NCBI GenBank assembly: GCA_029062865.1
Contig: JAIDPG010000156.1
Location: 1-12,521, forward strand
Reading direction: 5' to 3'
Origin: Oscillospiraceae bacterium
GTDB lineage: Bacteria; Bacillota; Clostridia; Oscillospirales; Ruminococcaceae
Length of the DNA: 12,521 bases
Part shown: positions 1 to 6,949 of the stretch, one piece after another
How positions within the stretch are numbered: the first letter of the stretch is position 1
Layout of the letters: the number at the start of each line of letters is the position of its first letter
Program-made: the position numbers and the translations under genes
Notes under the pieces: model-generated
The model's input: only the letters and a program-made list of their open reading frames with translations
Databases searched by the model: none
What the model was told of the DNA's origin: nothing

Positions 1-3
1 GGT

Positions 4-822
4 TTGGTGGTGTATGTTGACGTTCTCGTCGTTCTGAATTTGTACATAAACTATTTCCTGATTAGAGCGACTGCGATGATCACTCGCCGCGAAAGCTCTC
101 GGAAACGTTGCGTTTTGGCGGCGCTGGTCGGGGCGCTGGGCTCGCTTGTAATTTTGCTGCCAGAGCTGTCGTTCTTCGTTGTGGTGCTTTTTAAGCTCGC
201 GCTTGGCGTTCTGATTATGCTGATAACATTCGGAAAGCAAAAGCCCGCCGATCTTGCAATTTGCGTGCTGTTTTTCCTTATCGTGACGTTCACGTTCGGC
301 GGGGTGATGATGGCGCTCTGGACATTCGCCGCGCCGCTGGGAATGATCTGGTCGAACGGCACGGCTTACTTCAACATTCCGATAAGCGCGATTATCGCGT
401 TTACCGCTGCGGCTTACTGCGCTGTGAGGCTCGCGAGATTTATCGCGGACAGGCGGCTTCATTGCGATAAAATCAGCGATGTAAAGATCTCGGCGGGCGG
501 ATTGGAAGCCGAGCTCCGCGGGCTTTGCGACACGGGAAACGAGCTCTGCGATATTTTCAGCGGAAAGCCCGTAATCGTCTGCCGATTTGACAGCGTCGCG
601 GCGCTTTTGCCACAGAACGTGCTGGATTACTTCAGCGGAAAGATTCCCGAAAACCTGCGCGTTATCCCCTGCCGAACGATTGCCGCCGAGGCGCTTATCC
701 CGATTTTCAAAGCGGAGATCTCAATTGACGGAAAAGCTGCGGACGGCTTTGTGGGAGTTACCAAAAATCCCCTCGGCGAGGGCGTGGACTGCATATTCAA
801 CCCAAAAATAATTTCGATATAA
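4..822 (+). CDS. spoIIGA: SpoIIGA, sporulation sigma-E factor-processing peptidase
   Basis: Membrane-embedded aspartic protease that, in known spore-formers, removes the pro-sequence of pro-sigma-E after asymmetric division. The N-terminal half (about residues 1-145) holds roughly five hydrophobic segments. The C-terminal half is soluble and carries the protease motif C-D-T-G-N with the likely catalytic Asp at residue 176, within LRGLCDTGNELCD. It ends in the family-like IFNPKIISI. Length is 272 aa against about 309 in Bacillus subtilis. The start is uncertain: TTG at 4, GTG at 7 and GTG at 10 are all in frame, no upstream ribosome site is visible, and the frame is open to the window edge. 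TTG at 4 aligns best with the family start M-x-x-Y-x-D-V. The stop lies 15 bases before sigE, whose GGGAGG site follows directly, so the two form an operon. Identity is clear; only the 5' end is in doubt. Confidence 0.93.
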   Translation: MVVYVDVLVVLNLYINYFLIRATAMITRRESSRKRCVLAALVGALGSLVILLPELSFFVVVLFKLALGVLIMLITFGKQKPADLAICVLFFLIVTFTFGGVMMALWTFAAPLGMIWSNGTAYFNIPISAIIAFTAAAYCAVRLARFIADRRLHCDKISDVKISAGGLEAELRGLCDTGNELCDIFSGKPVIVCRFDSVAALLPQNVLDYFSGKIPENLRVIPCRTIAAEALIPIFKAEISIDGKAADGFVGVTKNPLGEGVDCIFNPKIISI

Positions 823-837
823 ACGGGAGGCATCATC

Positions 838-1557
838 ATGTTTAAAAAATTGCTGGCGAGGCTGCGGCTTTTCATCTACAGGCTCACCGCCGAACGGACG
901 GTAAATTACACGCATTACATAAACGGCCCGGAGCAGCTCCCCGCGCCGCTTTCCAAGGAAGAGGAGGAAGCGACGTTCCGCCTTATGGCGACCGACCACG
1001 ACGCGGCGCGCGATAAGCTTATCGTCCACAATTTGCGGCTTGTCGTGTACATCGCGAAGAAGTTCGAGAACACGGGAATCTGGCTTGAGGATCTTGTCTC
1101 GATCGGGACGATCGGGCTTATCAAGGCGGTGAACACGTTTTCCGTCGACAAGAAGATAAAGCTCGCGACCTACGCCTCGCGCTGTATCGAAAACGAGATT
1201 TTGATGTATCTTCGCAAATACTCGCAATACCGCTATGATATTTCGATAGACGAGCCGCTGAACGTCGATTGGGACGGCAACGAGCTTCTCCTTTCGGACG
1301 TTCTCGGCACGGAGAACGACTGCGTAAACGCGCATCTTGAGGAGGAGGTCGAAAAGCAGCTCCTCCACGAGGCGATAGACCGCCTCCAGCCGCGCGAGAA
1401 GCAGATCATGGAAATGCGCTTCGGCTTGAACGGCAAAAAGGAGAAAACCCAAAAGGAAGTCGCCGACGAGATCGGGATTTCGCAAAGCTATATTTCCAGA
1501 TTGGAAAAGCGCATTATAAAGCACCTCCGCGAGGAGCTGGAAAAGGTGACGAATTAG
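838..1557 (+). CDS. sigE: RNA polymerase sporulation sigma factor SigE (pro-form)
   Basis: Sigma-70 family factor that directs early mother-cell transcription after engulfment begins. The 239 aa match SigE nearly throughout. Residues 1-27 are a basic, amphipathic pro-sequence (MFKKLLARLRLFIYRL), followed by YTHYINGPEQLP, which corresponds to the processing region of the B. subtilis protein. Region 2 (about 65-130) contains NLRLVVYIAKKFENTG and the KLATYASRCIENEI recognition helix. Region 4 (about 180-235) contains REKQIMEMRFGL and the helix-turn-helix GISQSYISRLEKR. DEPLNVDWDGNELLLSDVLG between them is typical of SigE. Start ATG has GGGAGG at 825-830, 7 bases upstream. It sits directly behind spoIIGA, its processing protease. 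A hairpin terminator follows the stop. The sigG gene expected downstream in tandem is present but inverted. Confidence 0.97.
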   Translation: MFKKLLARLRLFIYRLTAERTVNYTHYINGPEQLPAPLSKEEEEATFRLMATDHDAARDKLIVHNLRLVVYIAKKFENTGIWLEDLVSIGTIGLIKAVNTFSVDKKIKLATYASRCIENEILMYLRKYSQYRYDISIDEPLNVDWDGNELLLSDVLGTENDCVNAHLEEEVEKQLLHEAIDRLQPREKQIMEMRFGLNGKKEKTQKEVADEIGISQSYISRLEKRIIKHLREELEKVTN

Positions 1558-1585
1558 AAAATTTCCCCCTCTTGGGGGGATTTTT
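1558..1585. terminator. Shared bidirectional terminator between sigE and sigG
   Basis: C5 at 1565-1569 pairs with the G run starting at 1574 around a TCTT loop, and the stem extends outward through flanking T:A and A:T pairs. On the plus strand the arm ends in TTTTT (1581-1585) right after the sigE stop. On the minus strand the hairpin is followed by a T-rich run after the sigG stop at 1585-1587. It separates two convergent genes only 27 bases apart, so it probably works in both directions. Confidence 0.75.
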
Positions 1586-2355
1586 CAGATGTGATTTTTG
1601 ATCTTGTTAAGCGCGCCCTTTTCAAGCCTTGACACCTGCGCTTGGCTTATCCCGATTTCCTTTGCGACCTCGACCTGTGTTTTCCCACGGAGAAAACGCA
1701 GGTCAAGAATGCGCTTTTCGCGCTTGCCAAGCCCGGCGATCGCTTCCTTCAGGGAAATTTCGTTCAGCCAGTTCATATCGTCGTTGTGGTCGCCAAGCTG
1801 ATCGAGAACGTAAATCGTATCGCCAGATTCGGAGAACACGGGCTCGTAAAGCGAAATCGGGTCGCTTATCGCTTCGAGAGCAACGACGACATCCTGCCGC
1901 GGCACGCCGATATCCTTCGCGATGTCGTCGATTTTCGGCTCGCTCCCCTTTTCGGCTGTGAGCTTTTCGCGCGACTGCATTGCGCGGTACGCCAAATCCC
2001 GCATTGAACGGCTCACGCGGACGGGCGCGTTGTCGCGCAGATACCGCCGAAGCTCGCCCATTATCATCGGCACGGCATACGTCGAAAAGCGGACGTTCTG
2101 CGTAATATCAAAGTTGTCTATTGCCTTGATAAGTCCGATACAGCCGACCTGGAACAGGTCATCCGCGCGCTCCCCCCTGCCCATAAACCGCTGTATTACG
2201 CTCAAAACGAGCCGCAGATTTCCGCGGATAAGCTCGTCGCGCGCCTCCATATCTCCTGCTTTGACGCGCTTTAAGAGTTCCGTTTTCTCGGATTCCTTAA
2301 GCACCTTCAGATTTGATGTATTCACTCCCGCGATTTCCACTTTGTTGTAAAACAT
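1585..2355 (-). CDS. sigG: RNA polymerase sporulation sigma factor SigG
   Basis: Late forespore sigma factor, about 256 aa. The N-terminus MFYNKVEIAGVNTSNL is the SigG signature and separates it from SigF and SigE. Region 2 carries NLRLVLSVIQRF, DDLFQVGCIGLIKAIDNFD and VRFSTYAVPMIMGELRRYL. Region 3 carries PVRVSRSMRDLAYRA. Region 4 ends with the helix-turn-helix IGISQAQVSRLEKGAL. The ATG at 2353-2355 is chosen over an upstream in-frame TTG because GGAGG (complement of 2364-2368) lies 8 bases before it and homologues begin here. The ribosome site is partly inside a hairpin (see 2366-2406). Orientation is convergent with sigE, whereas Bacillus and many Clostridia have spoIIGA-sigE-sigG in tandem. 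No confident forespore (sigma-F/G) promoter was recognised upstream. Confidence 0.97.
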   Translation of the reverse strand: MFYNKVEIAGVNTSNLKVLKESEKTELLKRVKAGDMEARDELIRGNLRLVLSVIQRFMGRGERADDLFQVGCIGLIKAIDNFDITQNVRFSTYAVPMIMGELRRYLRDNAPVRVSRSMRDLAYRAMQSREKLTAEKGSEPKIDDIAKDIGVPRQDVVVALEAISDPISLYEPVFSESGDTIYVLDQLGDHNDDMNWLNEISLKEAIAGLGKREKRILDLRFLRGKTQVEVAKEIGISQAQVSRLEKGALNKIKNHI

Positions 2356-2363
2356 AACTCCGA

Positions 2364-2368
2364 CCTCC
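2364..2368 (-). promoter_or_regulatory. sigG ribosome binding site (GGAGG), partly base-paired
   Basis: GGAGG on the minus strand, 8 bases upstream of the ATG at 2355. It fixes the sigG start. Its first three bases fall in the 3' arm of the leader hairpin. Confidence 0.85.
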
Positions 2369-2406
2369 GACAATGGATACTGATTTGTACAAGTAGTATT
2401 GTCGGA
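2366..2406 (-). promoter_or_regulatory. sigG leader hairpin overlapping the ribosome binding site
   Basis: TCCGACAAT at 2366-2374 and ATTGTCGGA at 2398-2406 are a perfect 9-base inverted repeat. Three further pairs (ACT/AGT) form if four bases at 2375-2378 bulge. The apical loop contains the 8-base palindrome TTGTACAA (2385-2392). In the mRNA the 3' arm includes the first three bases of the GGAGG site, so folding would reduce ribosome access. It could instead, or also, be a protein-binding operator. The structure is seen directly; the regulatory role is inferred. Confidence 0.65.
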
Positions 2407-2456
2407 AATCGGGGTTGATATTCTCCAAAATATGCCGCGTGGAAAATTTCACAAAA

Positions 2457-2484
2457 AGAACCGAGATCGTCTGATCTCGGTTCT
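2457..2484 (-). terminator. Rho-independent terminator of the 3-gene unknown operon
   Basis: A perfect 12-bp stem (AGAACCGAGATC / GATCTCGGTTCT) with a GTCT loop. On the minus strand it is followed by TTCTTTTTG, just downstream of the stop codon at 2488-2490. The plus strand also has a T-rich tail (CTTTT). It separates the unknown operon from the sigG leader and should shield sigG from vegetative read-through. Confidence 0.85.
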
Positions 2485-2487
2485 CTT

Positions 2488-3492
2488 TTATTCGGACATC
2501 GCCTTGATTTTCGCTTTTATTTCCGCTAAATCCAGCGAAAACTCGCGGTTGTCGTCGTTTTTAACTATCAGCTTTCCGTCCTCAAAACGCACGAAATCAA
2601 ACTCATAGCACTCGTCATTTTCGGGGTCGATGATGTCCCGGACGCTTATCAGATGCGGATCGTAATTCAGCGGGTCGTATAAATCACCCACCATAACACT
2701 GTATAGGTCAGCCCAGTAGCAGCCGCCATAGACAACTAAATTCGATAGCGGGTCATAGTGAATGTCGGTGATTATGAAAGACTCGCCGCAGTATCGGTCT
2801 ATATCGTGCGGAAAGCCCTCGGGAATGTAGTGGTACGTTTCCCCGCTGTTCAAATCAAGATAACTCATACCGTACAGGTCTATCTGAAACGGAAGATATG
2901 TGTGTCCGTTGCTATGACAGACCAACCCCTTGCACGCTCTTGGGTGATCGTAAGTGCAGCGATAAGAGTAAACGTGCTCGCCGTTTTGTGTAAGCTCGCA
3001 CACGGCCAGATGTGCTTTTATTGCGTGCTCGTCCATATCGAGATATGTCTTCACGTTAAGCGAATAGCCCTCGGGAAGCTCAATATCGTCCTCGTCCTCG
3101 AGATACTCCTCGCGCTCAACATAGTCATATTCCCCGAGATGCTTTGACCATTCGGGATAGACGTTTTTGTAGGACTTTCCCTTGTACATTTCAAGATTGC
3201 GATATATCCACTTGCAGGAAAAACCAAGCGATATGCCGTTATCAAACGAAGCGGAAACGCCGTAAAAATCGTTTTTTGTAATCACAAAGCGAGTTATCCT
3301 CGCGCCGATAAGTCTGTCCTTCTTAAACTCTCCGCGCTTTTGCGTGCAGTTCTTAAACGTGAAGCTGAAATACGGAATATCGCCGACGGCGAAATCGCCG
3401 CCAAACCAAACGTCATTTCCGATGTCCCCAAAAGAATCAATCACGCTGCCCGAAAAATCGAGGCTGTTAAAGAAATCAACGTCAAATTCCAT
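2488..3492 (-). CDS. Uncharacterised acidic 334-residue protein
   Basis: I do not recognise this family. It is a soluble, acidic protein rich in aromatic residues, with no signal peptide or membrane segment. Residues 127-137 form a very acidic linker (REEYLEDEDDI). From about 170 to 290 short alternating beta-type segments recur, for example SYLDLNSGETYHYIP and FIITDIHYDPLSNLVVYGGCYW, which suggests a beta-rich, propeller-like fold; that is only an impression. Several Cys and His lie at 165-193 (C165, C179, H183, C187, C192, H193), a possible but unproven metal site. The C-terminus (about 320-334) is a charged helix. The ATG follows the upstream gene's stop by two bases, with GGAG at 3498-3501, so translation is probably coupled to the DUF3825 gene. 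A strong terminator follows. Its position implies a partner role to the DUF3825 protein. Confidence 0.85.
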   Translation of the reverse strand: MEFDVDFFNSLDFSGSVIDSFGDIGNDVWFGGDFAVGDIPYFSFTFKNCTQKRGEFKKDRLIGARITRFVITKNDFYGVSASFDNGISLGFSCKWIYRNLEMYKGKSYKNVYPEWSKHLGEYDYVEREEYLEDEDDIELPEGYSLNVKTYLDMDEHAIKAHLAVCELTQNGEHVYSYRCTYDHPRACKGLVCHSNGHTYLPFQIDLYGMSYLDLNSGETYHYIPEGFPHDIDRYCGESFIITDIHYDPLSNLVVYGGCYWADLYSVMVGDLYDPLNYDPHLISVRDIIDPENDECYEFDFVRFEDGKLIVKNDDNREFSLDLAEIKAKIKAMSE

Positions 3493-3494
3493 TT

Positions 3495-5708
3495 TTACTC
3501 CGTTTCCGAAAGCTCCTCACCGACCGCAAATTCGTCTGAGCTGAAAATCTGCGACGGGACAAGCCAGTCGCCCGTCAGGCGGCAGATAAGGCGCGCGTCT
3601 ATGTAAGCCTGCGGCAGCGTGAGTATCGTCTGCCCCTGATAGCTCCCCGACCGCGTGAGCTCTACAACCAGTGCCACATCGGGCTTTGCCTCGTCCACAA
3701 GCGCCAGCGGCAGCATCAGCGACATCGTGTCGCGCTTCGGGAAGTAGGACGGGATAGCAGTCTTGTAATTCCAGCGAACGCGCTTCTGCGCTAGCTCTAT
3801 AGCGTCCTTAAGGCGGTTTTGAATTCTCACGAAAAGTCTGTCGTTCTCGGTGATTATGCGCTTTAAACGCTCGTACAAATCGCCGCGGATAACGCGGTCG
3901 CGGCTCGCTTTAATGCGCTCCGCGATGTCGCGGGCGTCGGCGTTGTCGAAGAACTGATCGTACAAGAACTGAATAGGCAGTCGCTTGATGTTGTCAATGA
4001 TGATATGCTCAAAGTCCGTGTGTAGCTGATTTGCGTTGTTGTAGAACAGATCCTCGTTGCGCTTGAAGTAGGACGGCGGCTCGGGCAGCGGGTTGAAGCA
4101 GTCTACAAGCTGCTTTCCGAGACCTCCCGAGGCGGCTGTGCAGAAGCCGGCGTAGCGCCACTCGGTCTCACCGCCGGGGTCGTTCGGGAGGAAGCAAGCG
4201 TAAATATCATCGTAATGACTATCCGCAAGCCCCGTGTTAAACGCCGCAAAGCGATTATCAGACGAAATGCAAATCTTGTTTTCGCGCATTAAACGGCTGA
4301 ATGTATACTTTATGTAGAGCATCAGGATATGGTAATTTTTAACGGGCGCGCTTCTGAAATCCCACTCCTCGTCAACAGCCTTCGCAGCCAGATCGGACAA
4401 AAACGCGGACCAGTTCCCAAGGAACGCGAAGCTCTCAAGCTGCTTTCCGGGACTGACATTCACGGAACGCTCGCGGACTACCGTGTCGACGTAATACAAA
4501 AACCACGACTTCCCCTCATAAGCGTTCGGCTTTATCGTTATCTCAACGCGCGAGCCGTCGGATTTCTGATAACGGCTCGAAAAAACGAGCTTCGTGTCTA
4601 TCGCCCGAACAGTGCCCTCAGCGCGGGCTTTCTCGAAATCGCCGCAAAGATCACGCGTGATGCTGTCGTAGGACGCGTCTATGCCGTTGTCCTTCAAGAA
4701 CTGCTCGAGAATTCCCATAGGCTTCACGGGCAGGCTGCAGAAATCCGTCAGCTCGCCCGCGGGTATTTTCGACGAAGCCTCGGGCTGAACGCGCCTTGTT
4801 GGGAAAGAAGCACGATCCTCGGTTTTTGCTTGCGCACCGGGAATGTTCTTTATCGTCACCATTGTCTGCTGAACGCCGCCCAGCATAACATTATCCAGCT
4901 TCAAAAACTCCAAAGCCGCCAGGAGCTCCTTCATTTTATAGAAGTCGTACTTGTTGTGGTCAACACCGCTTTTTTTCAGGCATTTGCTGATTGAAGCCAT
5001 GTGAATTGGCTGCTCGCACGGGAAGCTGTCGGTGAGCAGCATATAGATGCGGTTTTTGTCCTCAAGCGGGATTTCCGTGTGTGCGCGCGCGTAGTTTCTC
5101 GGCTCCGTCGGCTCATTCGGATTAGTGATGAAAATCTGCGTTTTCTCAAACGAGAAATACAGGCTCTTGCCGTGCGAGCTCAAGTTCTTTGTAATAACGC
5201 CGTTTACAAGGAAGCCGTCCGGACAATAGTCTATCGGGAAAACGTATTTTTCCCCGAAGAAGTTGAGCTTGCCGTTAAGCTTCGCCTCGTCGAATTTCCT
5301 GTATATCTCCTGCTTCATCACGGTGACGGTGCAGCCATTGTCGAGGATTTTCGTAAGAGCGTACAGCGACTGCTGCGTCATTTCGATAATGTCGTCGTTC
5401 AGGATTATATTGTTAGTTCCGAAGAAGTTGTCCGCAGGGTGAATGACGTTCGCGTCGTCAGTCGTTTTGTTTTCCTCACCATCCTGCCATTTTTTCGTTT
5501 CGATGAAGTCGTTGTTGTTGTCGCTTTGAAACCCGAACATCTCGGGGAAATCCTCCGCAAGCTGCCTGAAGCTCGAATAGCCCAGCGCTTCAAGCGAGAA
5601 GCCGTTTGTGCAAAGCCACTCGGTGAGCCGCGAAACTTTGTAAAGTCCCGGATCGGGAAATTGCCTTAAAATACAATTATAAAGTTTAATTTTAAAATCT
5701 CGTGTCAA
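3495..5708 (-). CDS. DUF3825 protein with N-terminal LOTUS/OST-HTH-like domain
   Basis: A 737-residue soluble protein. Residues about 1-62 look like an OST-HTH/LOTUS winged helix, a predicted RNA-binding fold: a helix, then SRLTEWLCTNGFSLEALGYSSFRQLAEDFPEMFGF. A second winged-helix-like segment lies at about 213-290 (DKNRIYMLLTDSFP, then KMKELLAALEFLKL). Residues about 425-715 match what I recall of DUF3825: FAFLGNWSAFLSDLA near the start, FNTGLADSHYDDIYACF in the middle, and ALVVE, GQTILTLPQAYIDARLICR and DWL near the end. The biochemical role of DUF3825 is not known to me. The start is TTG at 5708, supported by GAGAGG 7-8 bases upstream; the next in-frame ATG would delete the N-terminal domain. 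It lies 51 bases after a membrane-protein gene and 2 bases before the 334-residue gene, as the middle member of an operon. The domain calls are from memory of motifs, not a search. Confidence 0.85.
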   Translation of the reverse strand: MTRDFKIKLYNCILRQFPDPGLYKVSRLTEWLCTNGFSLEALGYSSFRQLAEDFPEMFGFQSDNNNDFIETKKWQDGEENKTTDDANVIHPADNFFGTNNIILNDDIIEMTQQSLYALTKILDNGCTVTVMKQEIYRKFDEAKLNGKLNFFGEKYVFPIDYCPDGFLVNGVITKNLSSHGKSLYFSFEKTQIFITNPNEPTEPRNYARAHTEIPLEDKNRIYMLLTDSFPCEQPIHMASISKCLKKSGVDHNKYDFYKMKELLAALEFLKLDNVMLGGVQQTMVTIKNIPGAQAKTEDRASFPTRRVQPEASSKIPAGELTDFCSLPVKPMGILEQFLKDNGIDASYDSITRDLCGDFEKARAEGTVRAIDTKLVFSSRYQKSDGSRVEITIKPNAYEGKSWFLYYVDTVVRERSVNVSPGKQLESFAFLGNWSAFLSDLAAKAVDEEWDFRSAPVKNYHILMLYIKYTFSRLMRENKICISSDNRFAAFNTGLADSHYDDIYACFLPNDPGGETEWRYAGFCTAASGGLGKQLVDCFNPLPEPPSYFKRNEDLFYNNANQLHTDFEHIIIDNIKRLPIQFLYDQFFDNADARDIAERIKASRDRVIRGDLYERLKRIITENDRLFVRIQNRLKDAIELAQKRVRWNYKTAIPSYFPKRDTMSLMLPLALVDEAKPDVALVVELTRSGSYQGQTILTLPQAYIDARLICRLTGDWLVPSQIFSSDEFAVGEELSETE

Positions 5709-5759
5709 TACTCTATCCTCTCAATCTTGAATGTTCTGTCGTTAAATAAATCGGGAATG

Positions 5760-6782
5760 TTATTCTGTTTCAGGGTTTTCGATATAATCCTCAAGATCCT
5801 CGATGTAGTTGAAATCCTCGATGTAAACGTAGTTCACCATATCGACCAGGCGGTTCACATCAAAATCCTGCGCAAATTTTCCGTCAACCTCCAGCGTGTA
5901 ACCGCGAAGCTTGCTTTTGTTTCTGAAGCTGAATTTGGTGACGTTAATCCCCATTTCGCGGTAGCTGTCGACGATTTTCCTGCAGTCCGTCGCGAAGCTC
6001 CTCGGGGAATTGAAGATGCCGCCGATTTCCACGTCAACTGTCACGATGTCCCCGGTAGAAAGCGCCTCGATGCCCTTAGTTTTGCCTGTGCCGTCGGGGT
6101 TGAGGTTTACGTCGACCTCGAGCTTGTTGATATCGGCGACGTTTTTGAGCTTCTCATAGCTTTTGTCGTAGATCTGCCCCGCAATCGTGCGGTTGTTGTA
6201 CTCAACTACCTCCTCCTTATACTCGCCGCCGAGCTTCATACAAAGCAAGCAGCAAACCACAACAAGCAGAATGGAGATAAGCAGACTAACAACGTTCACG
6301 CGAAATCTTCCGCGCGTGACGATGACGGTTATCAAAATCTCAGCGCCGATTATTACCGCGCAAACAGGCGACATCTGAAGCAGGAGCGTGTAATTCGGCG
6401 CGGACGAGGTAAGCGTGGTGAACATCACGAAGCCTAAGAATATCAGGATAAGCCCCAGCGAAATGAAGCCGACACCCTTTCTTTTTATCGAATCCGCCGC
6501 GCGCTCGGTTTTCGACCGCGGGCGTTTCGAGCTCGCTTCCTCCGCTTGGCGGCTGCGCTTTTCGAGAACCTCGTCGAGCGCCTTTAACAGCTTCTCGTCC
6601 TGCGCCTTCTGAAGCGCTATCTCTTTTTCCGTCTGCATTGCCTTCAGATTAAAATCCTCGACGGTTTGCTGCGTGGGAAGCTCGGGCGCTTGCGTCTCAA
6701 CGGCAACGCCGCCCTGCTCGTTTTCATAGCTCTCGTAATTCTCGGTTGAATCGTTTTGACCGGTAATATTTTCCTCGTTCAA
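5760..6782 (-). CDS. Uncharacterised three-helix membrane protein
   Basis: 340 aa, family not recognised. Residues 1-42 are acidic and low in complexity. Residues 43-100 form a charged helix or coiled coil (KALDEVLEKRSRQAEEASSK), ending in a basic patch. Hydrophobic segments lie at about 103-124, 131-156 and 162-185; the third is Cys-rich (VVVCCLLCMKL). Positive charges at 100-102 and 157-161 place the N-terminus and the second loop inside, so the soluble C-terminal domain (186-340) should face outward. That domain carries a run of acidic and aromatic residues at its end. The start is TTG at 6782, supported by an excellent GGAGG (6789-6793) with 6-base spacing. It is the first gene after a consensus vegetative promoter and probably leads the operon with the DUF3825 gene. 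It could be a sensor or anchor for that pair; this is inference from position only. Confidence 0.85.
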   Translation of the reverse strand: MNEENITGQNDSTENYESYENEQGGVAVETQAPELPTQQTVEDFNLKAMQTEKEIALQKAQDEKLLKALDEVLEKRSRQAEEASSKRPRSKTERAADSIKRKGVGFISLGLILIFLGFVMFTTLTSSAPNYTLLLQMSPVCAVIIGAEILITVIVTRGRFRVNVVSLLISILLVVVCCLLCMKLGGEYKEEVVEYNNRTIAGQIYDKSYEKLKNVADINKLEVDVNLNPDGTGKTKGIEALSTGDIVTVDVEIGGIFNSPRSFATDCRKIVDSYREMGINVTKFSFRNKSKLRGYTLEVDGKFAQDFDVNRLVDMVNYVYIEDFNYIEDLEDYIENPETE

Positions 6783-6817
6783 AAATATCCTCCTTTCACA
6801 ATAAACTCTGCAAATAA

Positions 6818-6846
6818 ATTATAACAGATAATCGCAGGCTTGTCAA
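6818..6846 (-). promoter_or_regulatory. Consensus sigma-A promoter of the membrane protein/DUF3825 operon
   Basis: On the minus strand: TTGACA (6841-6846), a 17-base spacer, then TATAAT (6818-6823) preceded by TGT, an extended -10. Transcription should start near 6811, about 28 bases before the TTG codon. Both hexamers match the vegetative consensus exactly. Confidence 0.9.
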
Positions 6847-6879
6847 TAAAGAAAATTTTCGTTTTTCACCGCCCAAATT

Positions 6880-6928
6880 ATAGAAAATTGCGTGGCTGAA
6901 CATTACGCTCGACCACGCAATTTTTCTA
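6880..6928 (-). terminator. gapA terminator hairpin
   Basis: AAAATTGCGTGG (6884-6895) and CCACGCAATTTT (6913-6924) form a perfect 12-bp stem with a 17-base loop. ATAG/CTAT pairs extend it outside a one-base bulge. On the minus strand it is followed by a T-rich tract, 22 bases or so after the gapA stop. Confidence 0.8.
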
Positions 6929-6949
6929 TTTAGCAGTTACTGCTTGCGA

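Noticed and set aside
721..1524. Open frame of 267 codons opposite sigE
   Set aside because: sigE is unmistakable on the plus strand; the opposite frame has no family resemblance.
1585..2355. Assignment as SigF instead of SigG
   Set aside because: The N-terminal NKVEIAGVNTSNL motif is specific to SigG, and the position next to spoIIGA-sigE agrees.
2366..2406. Reading the sigG inverted repeat as a terminator
   Set aside because: No T-tract follows either arm, and a better terminator lies at 2457-2484.
2407..2456. Possible sigma-F/sigma-G promoter for sigG (GCATA and GGAGAATAT boxes)
   Set aside because: The boxes overlap the wrong spacing for either consensus, and no pair of elements fits well enough to call.
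4329..5669. Two open frames of about 220 codons on the plus strand
   Set aside because: They lie opposite the DUF3825 gene, show no recognisable motif, and reflect codon bias of the real gene.
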